The position numbers and the translations under genes are program-made. Positions 15,171-23,122 of a DNA stretch of 37,650 bases are shown here, piece by piece. Positions within the stretch are counted from its first letter, which is position 1; each line of letters starts with the position of its first letter. This DNA is from Bacteroidales bacterium (GTDB taxonomy: Bacteria > Bacteroidota > Bacteroidia > Bacteroidales > Muribaculaceae): positions 8,128 to 45,777 of the forward strand of contig JAAVFQ010000011.1 of assembly GCA_014800685.1 (NCBI GenBank), in the 5' to 3' direction. Under the pieces are notes generated by a model. It saw only the letters and a program-made list of their open reading frames with translations, ran no database searches and was not told the DNA's origin.

Positions 15171-16063
15171 GCAATAACGAGGGAATGGGCATCTCTTTGG
15201 AAAATATAGCCTCTCGCTTTAGCGAAAGCTTCATGAAGCAGGATGTAGTGGTTTTTGAAGGATGCTATCACTCCACTGATAAAGAGTTCTTTCCGCTGCG
15301 CATGGAGCCGCTGCTTATAGAAATGTGCACGCAGGGGAGTGGAGAAATCACCATAGACTTGTGTGAATATGAGATTCGTCCGGGCACAGTGATAATCCTG
15401 CAGCCACGCAACTATATCGGCGCCCACAGCCTCAGTGAAGACTATCGCAGTCACGGCATAGCCTGCACTCCCTCGCTGATGGAAGAGCTTTTCCCCAAAT
15501 TGACAGACATTCTTCCCCATCTTATAAATCATCGGTTTGTGCCCGTCGTAGACCTTACCGAATCGAAGAGAGCTGAGTTCGACCGCTACTATTCGCTATT
15601 GAATCATCTCGTCTCCGCCCCGCCGACTCTTCTGCAGAAAAGCAAAGTGAAATGCGTCTTCGAGGCTGCCATGCTCGAGCTCATTGATTTCCAGTCAGAT
15701 GATGAGATGGTGAGCACTTTCGGCAAGTCGCGCAAAGAGCAGCTGATGGCAGAGTTTATCATCGCCGTGGGCGAAAATTTCAAGCAGCAGAGGCAGGTGA
15801 CATTCTATGCCGACAAACTCCGCATTACCCCCAAGCATCTCTCCTCTGTGGTTAAATCCATTTCAGGAAAGACGGCCGGGGAGTGGATAGAAAATTTCGT
15901 GGTGATGGAGGCTAAAGTCCTGCTGAAGAAGACTGATCTTCCGGTGCAGGAAATCGCTACCGTTCTCAGCTTCCCCAATCAGAGTTTCTTTGGAAAATAT
16001 TTCAAGAAGATCACCGGCGTCTCCCCTACGCAATTTAGAAAAAATTTAAAGTCAGGGGTATAA
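15167..16063 (+). CDS. AraC-family transcriptional regulator
   Basis: 298 residues. The N-terminal 180 residues look like a cupin-type sensor (LLIEMCTQGSGEITIDLCEYEIRPGTVIILQP). The C-terminal 100 residues form the two-HTH AraC domain: VTFYADKLRITPKHLSSVVKS for the first helix-turn-helix, and LPVQEIATVLSFPNQSFFGKYFKKITGVSPTQFRK for the second with the family signature. The ATG overlaps the GT2 stop codon as ATGA, so it is translated with the glycosyltransferases. That placement suggests it senses a cue linked to the polysaccharide and may control this operon. The ligand is unknown. No terminator was seen behind it; 63 nt separate it from the next gene. Confidence 0.9.
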   Translation: MSNNEGMGISLENIASRFSESFMKQDVVVFEGCYHSTDKEFFPLRMEPLLIEMCTQGSGEITIDLCEYEIRPGTVIILQPRNYIGAHSLSEDYRSHGIACTPSLMEELFPKLTDILPHLINHRFVPVVDLTESKRAEFDRYYSLLNHLVSAPPTLLQKSKVKCVFEAAMLELIDFQSDDEMVSTFGKSRKEQLMAEFIIAVGENFKQQRQVTFYADKLRITPKHLSSVVKSISGKTAGEWIENFVVMEAKVLLKKTDLPVQEIATVLSFPNQSFFGKYFKKITGVSPTQFRKNLKSGV

Positions 16064-16126
16064 TATCAGTCACCCGAAAACGTTATTTTTTCACACATAC
16101 TTACTACCTTTTTTTCATCTTTAGAT

Positions 16127-16924
16127 ATGCGAAAATCCTTACTTTCCGCCGGCTTGCTTTCACTCGTTCTGCTGGCTTCATGCTCTGACTCCTCAAAGAA
16201 GCCCGCTGAAGAGAAGTCCACCTCCATGCCCATAGAGTTCATGACATATAATTATGACCTCGTGGGTCATGCCGACTCCATAGGCGCGACGGCCGATTCG
16301 CTGGCTAACTGGCATTTCAAGGGGAATGGCGTGATGCCCGCCAAAATAGGCTCGCATGACATAACTCTTCTCCGGGACTCGCTCATGTCGCTTGCAGCTG
16401 TCACATTCTCAAAAGATAATAAACCCTCTCCGAGTCTTGAGCCGGGCATATCCCTCACCGACAAGAATCCGGCTACCACCCCCATGCCTAATGGCCGGGT
16501 GTCCTCACTTTCCATTGACCTTATCACCTCCACTCTCATAGTCTGGGAGAACTATTGCTTCGAGATGGAAGCGTTTATGGCGCATGGAATTGCCACCACA
16601 GATTATGTCAACTATTCCATTGCCGACAATAAGATCCTATCGCTTGCAGATATCATGAAGCCGGGCTATGAAGCGCCTCTTCTATCAATGATTCGTGAAG
16701 AGCTCACCAATAAGGAGGTCAGACTCATAGAGGAGGACGGAGAGTTCCCGCTCCCGGAAATGTTCCGTATCAGGGCCACAGGAATTGAGTTTGTTTATCC
16801 CACTATGTCAATAGCAGCCTATTCCGAGGGTAACATCCGCGTGCGTCTTAGCGTTATGGATCTTCAGGATATTCTCACCGAGAAGGGCATGCAGCTCATC
16901 TTAGGCACTCAGGGCGAACAATGA
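16127..16924 (+). CDS. RsiV-like (DUF3298) lipoprotein
   Basis: 265 residues; the signal peptide ends in LLASC (Cys19). The C-terminal half has the DUF3298/RsiV pattern: VNYSIADNKILSLADIMKPGYEAPLLSMIREEL, then FRIRATGIEFVYPTMSIAAYSEGNIRVRLSVMDL. In RsiV, this extracellular domain binds lysozyme and belongs to an anti-sigma factor. Here there is no cytoplasmic anti-sigma part, only a lipid anchor, so the role is unknown. It shares ATGA with prmC downstream, a layout common in Bacteroidales. Confidence 0.75.
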   Translation: MRKSLLSAGLLSLVLLASCSDSSKKPAEEKSTSMPIEFMTYNYDLVGHADSIGATADSLANWHFKGNGVMPAKIGSHDITLLRDSLMSLAAVTFSKDNKPSPSLEPGISLTDKNPATTPMPNGRVSSLSIDLITSTLIVWENYCFEMEAFMAHGIATTDYVNYSIADNKILSLADIMKPGYEAPLLSMIREELTNKEVRLIEEDGEFPLPEMFRIRATGIEFVYPTMSIAAYSEGNIRVRLSVMDLQDILTEKGMQLILGTQGEQ

Positions 16925-17772
16925 CGATAGAAGAACTTGCACGCTCAGTGCGCTCGCGCGTTGCTGCCATTTATGGCGAAAGGGAAGCTAAAGCTATGGT
17001 GAGGTTGGCTTTTCATGCCATGTATGGATGGGATACCACCCGGTATATCTTACGTTCTGACCGTGAGGCTTCCGAGGATATGCAGAAGCGCTTCGAAGCA
17101 CTCTTAGCCAGACTCGCCACTCACGAGCCTATCCAGCATATCCTTGGGCAAGCTGACTTTTACGGCATGATTTTCAAAGTGGAGCCGGGGGTGCTTATAC
17201 CGCGCCCGGAGACTGCCGGGCTTGTAGACTGGATTGTGGATGACTACAAAGAGCGCAGAGACCTCCACGTGCTCGATGTGGGCACCGGAACCGGCTGCAT
17301 AGCTGTCTCTCTGGCTCTCAATCTCCCCTTTGCCGAGGTCACGGCCATTGATGTCAATCCCATAGCCGTTTCTCTGGCCTCCTCAAATGCCCGCTCTCTG
17401 CACGCAAGTATCAAGGCTGAAAAGATGGATGTCTTTTCCTTCGTCCCGGAGCCGGAGTCGCTCGATATTATAGTCTCCAATCCTCCCTACATAGCGGAAA
17501 AAGAGAAGGCATCCATGGCGCCTAACGTGCTGCTTTACGAGCCCGAAGAGGCCCTTTTCGTGCCCGATGACGATCCTCTGAAATTCTACAGGCGCATAGC
17601 TCAGATGGCCAGACCGGCACTCAGAAGCGGCGGAAGTCTATATTTTGAAATCAATCCGCTATATGCAGCGCAGACCATATCAGTGCTTCAGGAGCAGGGT
17701 TGGAGCGAGGTTGAAGAGAGAAAGGATTATTGCGGCAAACTGAGGTTTCTTAAAGCTACTCCCCATCGATGA
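16921..17772 (+). CDS. prmC: Peptide chain release factor N5-glutamine methyltransferase
   Basis: 283 residues, the normal length of PrmC (HemK). It methylates the Gln of the GGQ motif in RF1 and RF2 using S-adenosylmethionine. The N-terminal helical domain is followed by QHILGQADFYGMIFKVEPGVLIPRPET, the SAM-binding loop DVGTGTGC (119-126), and the catalytic NPPY at residues 187-190. The start codon overlaps the upstream stop (ATGA), and the stop overlaps recX in the same way, so the lipoprotein, prmC and recX form one tightly coupled unit. Confidence 0.95.
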   Translation: MTIEELARSVRSRVAAIYGEREAKAMVRLAFHAMYGWDTTRYILRSDREASEDMQKRFEALLARLATHEPIQHILGQADFYGMIFKVEPGVLIPRPETAGLVDWIVDDYKERRDLHVLDVGTGTGCIAVSLALNLPFAEVTAIDVNPIAVSLASSNARSLHASIKAEKMDVFSFVPEPESLDIIVSNPPYIAEKEKASMAPNVLLYEPEEALFVPDDDPLKFYRRIAQMARPALRSGGSLYFEINPLYAAQTISVLQEQGWSEVEERKDYCGKLRFLKATPHR

Positions 17773-18242
17773 TAAAGCGAAAAACACCCCCGGACTATGA
17801 AAAAATCCGGCTGCGCCTTGCCGGACTTTGCGCTCGCTCGGAGCAGTGCACGTCTGGCATAAGGCGCAAGGCTCTTCAGTCCGGTCTGTCGCGCGCAGAG
17901 GTTGATAGCATTATTGCTTTCCTCAGCGACAATCGTTTCCTTGACGACCGACGTTTTGCCGGAGCCTACGCGCGAGATAAGGCTGCCCTTGCCGGCTGGG
18001 GACCATATAAAATCCGTATGGAGCTGAGGCAGAAGGGAATCTCAGAGGAGCTCGTCGACGAGGCGCTTGCGAGCGTCGATGAAGAGACCTACAGCCACAC
18101 GCTGGCAAAACTTGTGGAGTCGGCTTCACGCAGACTCGATCTCAGCGACCCCTCCGACCGTAATCGACTCCTCCGACAGCTGGCCGCCCGTGGATTTTCT
18201 CTCTCTTCCATATCAAGATTCCTTGATACGGAAGAGTACTGA
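17769..18242 (+). CDS. recX: RecX-family recombination regulator
   Basis: 157 residues, typical length. RecX modulates RecA filaments. It shows the three-helix repeats of the family: a first unit near 15-55 (LCARSEQCTSGIRRKALQSGLSRAEVDSIIAFLSDNRFLDDRRFAGAYARDK, given here only as a region) and KIRMELRQKGISEELVDEAL as the second, ending with RQLAARGFSLSSISRFL. The ATGA overlap with prmC shows coupling. recA is not in the window. Confidence 0.88.
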   Translation: MIKRKTPPDYEKIRLRLAGLCARSEQCTSGIRRKALQSGLSRAEVDSIIAFLSDNRFLDDRRFAGAYARDKAALAGWGPYKIRMELRQKGISEELVDEALASVDEETYSHTLAKLVESASRRLDLSDPSDRNRLLRQLAARGFSLSSISRFLDTEEY

Positions 18243-18265
18243 CGGATTCTTATTTCATTCCGGGC

Positions 18266-18296
18266 TTGCATAAGTAAAGTCGATTTTGTAACTTTG
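18266..18296 (+). promoter_or_regulatory. Promoter of pyrE
   Basis: TTG (18266-18268), a 20-nt spacer and TAACTTTG (18289-18296). The predicted start near 18303 leaves a leader of about 90 nt before the pyrE ATG. No attenuator hairpin with a T run was recognised in it. Confidence 0.8.
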
Positions 18297-18391
18297 CAGT
18301 GGATAAGCCGGGCAGCTCCCTCTCCATGAGGCGTTCAGAAATGCTCCCGAGACATATCTTGAAAGTTTATAAACCCGCAATACCTTAAGTT

Positions 18392-19036
18392 ATGACCGGA
18401 ACCGAGAAACTATTAGCAGAAAAACTCCTACAGATAACAGCTATCAAACTTCAGCCCGAAAACCCCTTCGTGTGGGCCTCCGGCTGGAACTCCCCGATAT
18501 ATACCGATAATCGCAAGACACTCTCGTATCCCGACGTGCGCAATTTCATCAAGGTAGAGATGGCGCGCATCATCCTCGAGAAATATCCCGATGCTCAGTA
18601 TGTGGCCGGAGTGGCTACAGGAGCCATCGCCATAGGAGCTATCGTGGCTGACACTCTCGGACTCCCGTACATTTATGTCCGTTCCACTCCCAAGGATCAT
18701 GGACTGGAGAACCTTATCGAGGGTAATCTGAAGCCCGGAAGCAAAGTAGTGGTCATCGAAGACCTCGTCTCCACCGGCGGCAGCTCGCTCAAAGCCGTTG
18801 AGGCTATCCGCGCGGCCGGATGTGAAGTGGTGGGCATGACTGCTATCTTCACATACGAATTCCCCATCTCTACCCGTCGTTTCGCTGAAAACAACGTGGA
18901 GCTTACAGCTCTCTCCAACTATACAGCGATGCTCGAAGCTGCTCTTGCCACAGACTATATCCGTCCCGAAGATGTCGAGACTCTCAAAGAATGGCGAAAG
19001 GATCCTGCATCCTGGAGCGTAGCGAAACCTGAATAA
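18392..19036 (+). CDS. pyrE: Orotate phosphoribosyltransferase
   Basis: 214 residues. It converts orotate and PRPP to OMP in pyrimidine synthesis. The PRPP-binding motif VVVIEDLVSTGGSS (about 120-132, with Glu123-Asp124) is intact, as are FVWASGWNSPIYTDNRK near the N-terminus and the catalytic-loop region YVRSTPKDHGLENLIEG. It has its own promoter and is followed after 13 nt by the SRPBCC gene, an arrangement familiar from Bacteroides. Confidence 0.95.
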   Translation: MTGTEKLLAEKLLQITAIKLQPENPFVWASGWNSPIYTDNRKTLSYPDVRNFIKVEMARIILEKYPDAQYVAGVATGAIAIGAIVADTLGLPYIYVRSTPKDHGLENLIEGNLKPGSKVVVIEDLVSTGGSSLKAVEAIRAAGCEVVGMTAIFTYEFPISTRRFAENNVELTALSNYTAMLEAALATDYIRPEDVETLKEWRKDPASWSVAKPE

Positions 19037-19049
19037 TTCTACTATTATT

Positions 19050-19499
19050 ATGGCTGAATATAAAAGTGATGAAATAGCTCTGCAGGGCAGTGCGGAGTGC
19101 GTATATGGAAAGCTGAGCAATCTTGAGGCTCTGCGCACGCTGCTCGATAAAGTGCCCGAAGACCAGATACCTCAGGAGCAGAAAAAGATGTTTGAGGAAA
19201 TTCGCATCACCCCTGAGACTATTACCATTCCCGCCGGCGCCGGTCCGATAGGCGAATTCACTCTCCGCAAGGAGGGGTGCATCGAGCCTAATCTCGTCCG
19301 CCTTGTGGGGGAGGGTCTCCCTGTGGCTTTGGCGCTGATGCTGGAGATTAAACCGGTTTCTGACTCCGAATCGCTCGGTCGTGTCGTGGTGGATATGGAT
19401 GTCCCCATGCTTCTTAAGCCTATGATTTCCGGGCCTATCAATAAACTCATAGCTCAGATAGCCGGCTTCCTTCCGGCTCTTAAATTCTCTGAAGAGTGA
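19050..19499 (+). CDS. SRPBCC (START-like) domain protein
   Basis: 149 residues with the helix-grip pattern of the SRPBCC superfamily: ECVYGKLSNLEALRTLLD, then FEEIRITPETITIPA, GEFTLRKEGCIEPNLVRLVG, and a long C-terminal helix (LLKPMISGPINKLIAQIAGFLPAL). It probably binds a small hydrophobic ligand in the cytoplasm; no catalytic motif is visible. It sits 13 nt behind pyrE, and its TGA overlaps the GTG start of the next gene. Confidence 0.75.
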   Translation: MAEYKSDEIALQGSAECVYGKLSNLEALRTLLDKVPEDQIPQEQKKMFEEIRITPETITIPAGAGPIGEFTLRKEGCIEPNLVRLVGEGLPVALALMLEIKPVSDSESLGRVVVDMDVPMLLKPMISGPINKLIAQIAGFLPALKFSEE

Positions 19500-20029
19500 G
19501 ATTTAGGGGCCGGTCTGCAATGCTGAATCTTTTAAGCGCGGCAGCAGGATTTCTCCTGTTGTCGTGCGATAGCATTGTGGATGATCGTATCCCGGCCTAT
19601 CCGGTAGCTATAAATCTTGGTGACACCGGACTGTGGAATACGTATGGAGTAGCCGGATTTGGCATCTACCGAAATTTCATTAAAGATGCCACCCCATCCT
19701 CTCCCTCCGGATTTGCGTATACGGCTACTTCCTACACAGGATTTGGCGGCGTGCTCCTCATTGGCGGTATGGATCCCTATTCCGGAAATACCAACGTGCC
19801 CCTCGCTTACGATCTCGCCTGCCCCGTCGAGGTGAAGCCTGATGTGAGAGTGCGTATAGACCCAGAGACGTTTAATGCCGTTTGCCCGGTGTGTGGCAGT
19901 GTCTATGACGTCACTATGTCGGCCGGTGCCCCTCTATCGGGACCTGCGGCAGCCCCAAACATGAAATATCGCCTGCAAAACTATTCCGTTCTCGGCACGC
20001 AGCTGGGCGGATATATCATTACGAGATGA
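19496..20029 (+). CDS. Rieske-like lipoprotein of unknown function
   Basis: 177 residues. The GTG at 19496 (GTGA overlap with the upstream stop) is preferred over the ATG at 19520, because it supplies the basic MRFRGRS n-region before the hydrophobic core and the lipobox LLSC. The mature part contains DLACPVEV and CPVCGSVYDV, the spacing of a Rieske-like fold. The usual CxH pair is replaced (no His after the first Cys), so a 2Fe-2S cluster is doubtful. The C-terminal YRLQNYSVLGTQLGGYIIT fits the closing strand of that fold. Confidence 0.65.
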   Translation: MRFRGRSAMLNLLSAAAGFLLLSCDSIVDDRIPAYPVAINLGDTGLWNTYGVAGFGIYRNFIKDATPSSPSGFAYTATSYTGFGGVLLIGGMDPYSGNTNVPLAYDLACPVEVKPDVRVRIDPETFNAVCPVCGSVYDVTMSAGAPLSGPAAAPNMKYRLQNYSVLGTQLGGYIITR

Positions 20030-20050
20030 GGCGCCGAGCCTCATAGTTTA
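20026..20050 (+). terminator. Possible terminator hairpin over the stop codon
   Basis: ATGAGGC (20026-20032) pairs perfectly with GCCTCAT (20038-20044) around a 5-nt loop. It overlaps the TGA of the Rieske-like gene. Only a weak T-rich tail (AGTTTA) follows. Confidence 0.4.
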
Positions 20051-20072
20051 TCCACTTATTGGACAATATATT

Positions 20073-20708
20073 ATGGAGAGTATGTTCTATATGATATGGA
20101 GAGGCATCGCCATCGGGTTTATGATTTCAGCTCCGATGGGTCCGGTGGGCATCCTTTGTATCCAACGCACTCTCAATCGCGGCAGAAGGGCAGGTTTCTT
20201 CACCGGCATCGGCGCCGCACTCTCTGATCTTATCTATTGTCTGCTTACCGGCTTCGGCCTTTCTTTCATTGAGGAGGGATTGAGACAGAATCAGATATGG
20301 ATTCAGCTTTTCGGCTCGCTCGTGCTCTTTGCCTTCAGCATATATCTATTCCGCAAGAAGCCCGACGCCGCCTTCAATTCTACTGACCATCAGCCCCCTT
20401 CCGTGAAGAAAAACATCCTCGGAGGATTCCTCTTCACCTTCTCCAATCCTCTTATCCTCTTTCTGATAGTCGGTCTCTTTGCCCGCTTCAACTTTGTCCT
20501 CCCCGATATGAAATGGCATCACTATCTCTTAGGCTTCCTTTTTATCCTTGTGGGGGCCGTAGGCTGGTGGTGGATTGTGACTTACGCGGTAGATAAGGTG
20601 AGGGGACGTTTCAGCCTCCGCACCATGACCATTATCAATAGAATTATCGGTGTCATCGTATTCCTGTTTGCTCTGGTGGGCACCGTGAGCGCAATTATTG
20701 ACTTATGA
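20073..20708 (+). CDS. LysE-family exporter
   Basis: 211 residues with six hydrophobic segments, the usual LysE/RhtB size. The N-terminus carries IAIGFMISAPMGPVGILCIQRTLNRGRRAGFFTGIGAALSD, the family hallmark, where the PMGP kink is conserved. Members export amino acids or related small solutes using the proton gradient; the substrate here is unknown. The next gene starts within its stop codon (ATGA at 20705). Confidence 0.85.
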   Translation: MESMFYMIWRGIAIGFMISAPMGPVGILCIQRTLNRGRRAGFFTGIGAALSDLIYCLLTGFGLSFIEEGLRQNQIWIQLFGSLVLFAFSIYLFRKKPDAAFNSTDHQPPSVKKNILGGFLFTFSNPLILFLIVGLFARFNFVLPDMKWHHYLLGFLFILVGAVGWWWIVTYAVDKVRGRFSLRTMTIINRIIGVIVFLFALVGTVSAIIDL

Positions 20709-21772
20709 TGAGGTTTTTTCTCCTCCTTGCCTTCCTCTTGTCCGTCTCACTCTCATACGCTGATACCCTTTATCTCAATATGGGGCGCGGCTTCTCGCCC
20801 CTCGTGGCAGATGGCTCCGGCATCCTCTGCAACACAAGCTGCCATGAGAAAACGTTTCCGATACCATTCGCTCTCTCAGGACGCTCTTTCAGCCTCTCCA
20901 TGCGGCTGGCGAACAAACATGGCGTAGCTGACTTTTCATACGCCATAGAGTGTGAAGAGGGGAGTAAGAGCAAAGTTGTCAATCCTGCGTGGGGGCTGCG
21001 TCTTTGTGGTCGCGACGGCGAGCTCACCGTCTCTTTTCATCCGGAGGTAGCTCATGATATTTTGGGTGGAGAGGGTGTGAATCTTCGTCTGAATGTTGAG
21101 AGCGGTGATTCCATTATCCTCTCCTCTGTTATTAAGAAGCATTTTTCGGCGCTTGGCTCCAATCTGCTTCATCTGGAAATTAGAGGAGAGGAATGGATGC
21201 TTGACTTCGGCAATGATTCCCGTCTTAATAAATTCTCCTTTTCACTCCCTCTGCAGGAAATGACTCCGGAGTCTGTGCAGCTAATTCTTCAGCCGGGCGC
21301 GATGATTGACCTCTCGTGGCTCTCGATTGCAACGCCGGAGGAGATTTGCAGTCCCGAAGTGATGGAGGTGATGACTATTGCTGACATCCTTGAGAATAGT
21401 GCCGACCCCATTTGCGGGCTCTGGGAACTTTATGACTTTACCATTCAGGATGATCTTCTCTCTATCCCTTCGAAACTGAGAATTGCTTTACTCCCGGATG
21501 GTGATGATGGATATTCGCTCTATTATGTAGGAGGATATAAAGCAGGGACGCCATGGAAGCCCGGAATGAAAAAGGGACGGCTAAGCCCTTCATCATTCCG
21601 CGACATCTACGATGTGGTGTGGATGGATGCTTCGATGAATGGGATGTCGGAAGGTATAACGGCTACCACTGCCGAATACCCGATTATTGCGCTTCAGTTC
21701 ACCCCTCAGTCATCATTATTAAGATTCAGGAGGGTGGAAGAGCAGGTAAGGCGCAAAACTCTCACTCCTTAA
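20705..21772 (+). CDS. Exported protein of unknown function
   Basis: 355 residues with a signal peptide (MMRFFLLLAFLLSVSLSYA, cleavage near 19-20). I do not recognise the family. Residues 20-200 look beta-rich. Residues about 235-345 (DPICGLWELYDF ... GDDGYSLYYVGG ... FRDIYDVVWMDA) resemble a lipocalin-like or calycin-like strand pattern, but this is only an impression. It is translationally coupled to the LysE exporter. The acyltransferase gene begins 38 nt downstream, behind a small hairpin. Confidence 0.6.
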   Translation: MMRFFLLLAFLLSVSLSYADTLYLNMGRGFSPLVADGSGILCNTSCHEKTFPIPFALSGRSFSLSMRLANKHGVADFSYAIECEEGSKSKVVNPAWGLRLCGRDGELTVSFHPEVAHDILGGEGVNLRLNVESGDSIILSSVIKKHFSALGSNLLHLEIRGEEWMLDFGNDSRLNKFSFSLPLQEMTPESVQLILQPGAMIDLSWLSIATPEEICSPEVMEVMTIADILENSADPICGLWELYDFTIQDDLLSIPSKLRIALLPDGDDGYSLYYVGGYKAGTPWKPGMKKGRLSPSSFRDIYDVVWMDASMNGMSEGITATTAEYPIIALQFTPQSSLLRFRRVEEQVRRKTLTP

Positions 21773-21783
21773 AATTAAAGAAA

Positions 21784-21799
21784 CATCCCCCCCGGGATG
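21784..21799 (+). other. Short perfect hairpin directly before the acyltransferase start
   Basis: CATCCC pairs with GGGATG around a CCCC loop, ending 11 nt before the ATG at 21811. There is no T run, so termination is unlikely. It could hinder ribosome access or processing. Confidence 0.4.
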
Positions 21800-21810
21800 C
21801 TTGCATAGTT

Positions 21811-22851
21811 ATGATAAAGGCCATTCAATCGCTAAGAGGAGTTTTCGCACTGCTGATATTCGTGCATCACTATACTATCAATCGCCTGCCGATGATAGAT
21901 GCCGGCAACATCTCGGTAGTTTTCTTCATCATGCTTTCAGGCGCCATGCTCCCGCTCGGCTATGGAGAGAAAGCTGTGGATGGCCGGCTTGATATGAAGC
22001 AATTTATGCGCAACAGACTTGCAAGGCTCTATCCCGTATATTTCCTTACACTGCTCTGTGGAGTCATCCTCTTTGACGTCAATCACTCTCTCTCGGCAAT
22101 CCCGGCTATAATCTGCGATGCCTTCATGGTGCAGGGATGGATTCCCTCTGCCGACTTTTACTTCTCCGGCAATCCTCCAGGCTGGTGTATGGCTGATTTC
22201 CTCTTCTTCTATCTGCTTTTCCCCTTTATATATCCTCGCTTAGCGTCGCGTCCACAGCGATTTTTCATCATACTTCTCGCCATAATCCTCCTTTACTTCT
22301 CGCTGACACCTCTCCTGCCCGAATCACTGATAGAGCCACTTACCTATATTTCGCCCCTTTTCCGCAGTCTTGATTTTGTGCTTGGGCTGCTCATAGGTTA
22401 TCTTTTTGTGAGAATGCCTTTCCGCTTCCGCCATTCTTCCGGAAAAGCCACACTTCTGGAGACGATTGCCGTTATCATAGCCGGTCTGTTCTATTATTTC
22501 CAGGGATTCGCTCAGCCGCTATATAATAATGCCTCATGGTGGTGGCTTCCCGTCGGTATTCTGATAATAGTCTTCGGAAGCCGACCCTTTGGAGAAGGAG
22601 CTTGGAGCAGAATGCTTTCATGCAAATGGCTTGTAGACTTCGGGGCTGCCAGCTACAGCTTCTTTCTTACGGGCTATCTCTGCATCATGAGCGTCAAACT
22701 GCTGCTTATACATTTCACTCGAGATGAAGACATAATCAACCGTCCCGCCTGTATGTTGATAGCGCTGGCCGTTGCAATCCCGGTAGGGCTGCTTACCTAT
22801 AGATATGTGGAACTGCCGCTCGCCCGGCTGCTCTCGGCCCGTAAAAGTTAA
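21811..22851 (+). CDS. Acyltransferase family 3 membrane protein
   Basis: 346 residues from the ATG at 21811. The reading frame stays open upstream to 21553 but there overlaps the previous gene, so the later start is chosen. It begins IKAIQSLRGVFALLIFVHHY, the AT3 signature with the conserved Arg and His, and has about ten membrane segments. FMRNRLARLYPVYFLTLL and the WSLxxE-like position (NPPGWCMADFLFFYLLFP) also fit. Members O-acetylate or otherwise acylate surface sugars. It is separated from the polysaccharide locus by the prmC-pyrE genes, so a link to that polymer is possible but unproven. Confidence 0.85.
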   Translation: MIKAIQSLRGVFALLIFVHHYTINRLPMIDAGNISVVFFIMLSGAMLPLGYGEKAVDGRLDMKQFMRNRLARLYPVYFLTLLCGVILFDVNHSLSAIPAIICDAFMVQGWIPSADFYFSGNPPGWCMADFLFFYLLFPFIYPRLASRPQRFFIILLAIILLYFSLTPLLPESLIEPLTYISPLFRSLDFVLGLLIGYLFVRMPFRFRHSSGKATLLETIAVIIAGLFYYFQGFAQPLYNNASWWWLPVGILIIVFGSRPFGEGAWSRMLSCKWLVDFGAASYSFFLTGYLCIMSVKLLLIHFTRDEDIINRPACMLIALAVAIPVGLLTYRYVELPLARLLSARKS

Positions 22852-23069
22852 CTAATGACTTACACTCGGTCTCATGATAGCGCAGTCTTTTTGTAGACCA
22901 TACAATTTCGTAGGTGGTTTACTCATTTTAATATACAGATGTTAACCATCGTATAAATTGCATATAATTAAATTGTCTAGTTGACAAGTATCCTGCAAAT
23001 CAATCCTTATTTATGACTAAGGAAACGGCAGTCCTAAGTGTTAAGAAATATTAAATTATATTTTGTGGG

Positions 23070-23101
23070 TTGCATTGTTGATTTTTTTTTTATTAACTTT
23101 G
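23070..23101 (+). promoter_or_regulatory. Promoter of the C10 peptidase gene
   Basis: TTG (23070-23072), a 21-nt spacer and TAACTTTG (23094-23101). The start would fall near 23108, leaving a very short leader before the ATG at 23123. The 270-nt gap 22852-23122 is AT-rich and holds no other gene. Confidence 0.7.
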
Positions 23102-23122
23102 CGCTATCTAAATAATATTAAT

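Noticed and set aside
15119..15532. Minus-strand frame over the GT2/AraC junction
   Set aside because: It is a shadow of two well-supported genes with family motifs in the plus frames.
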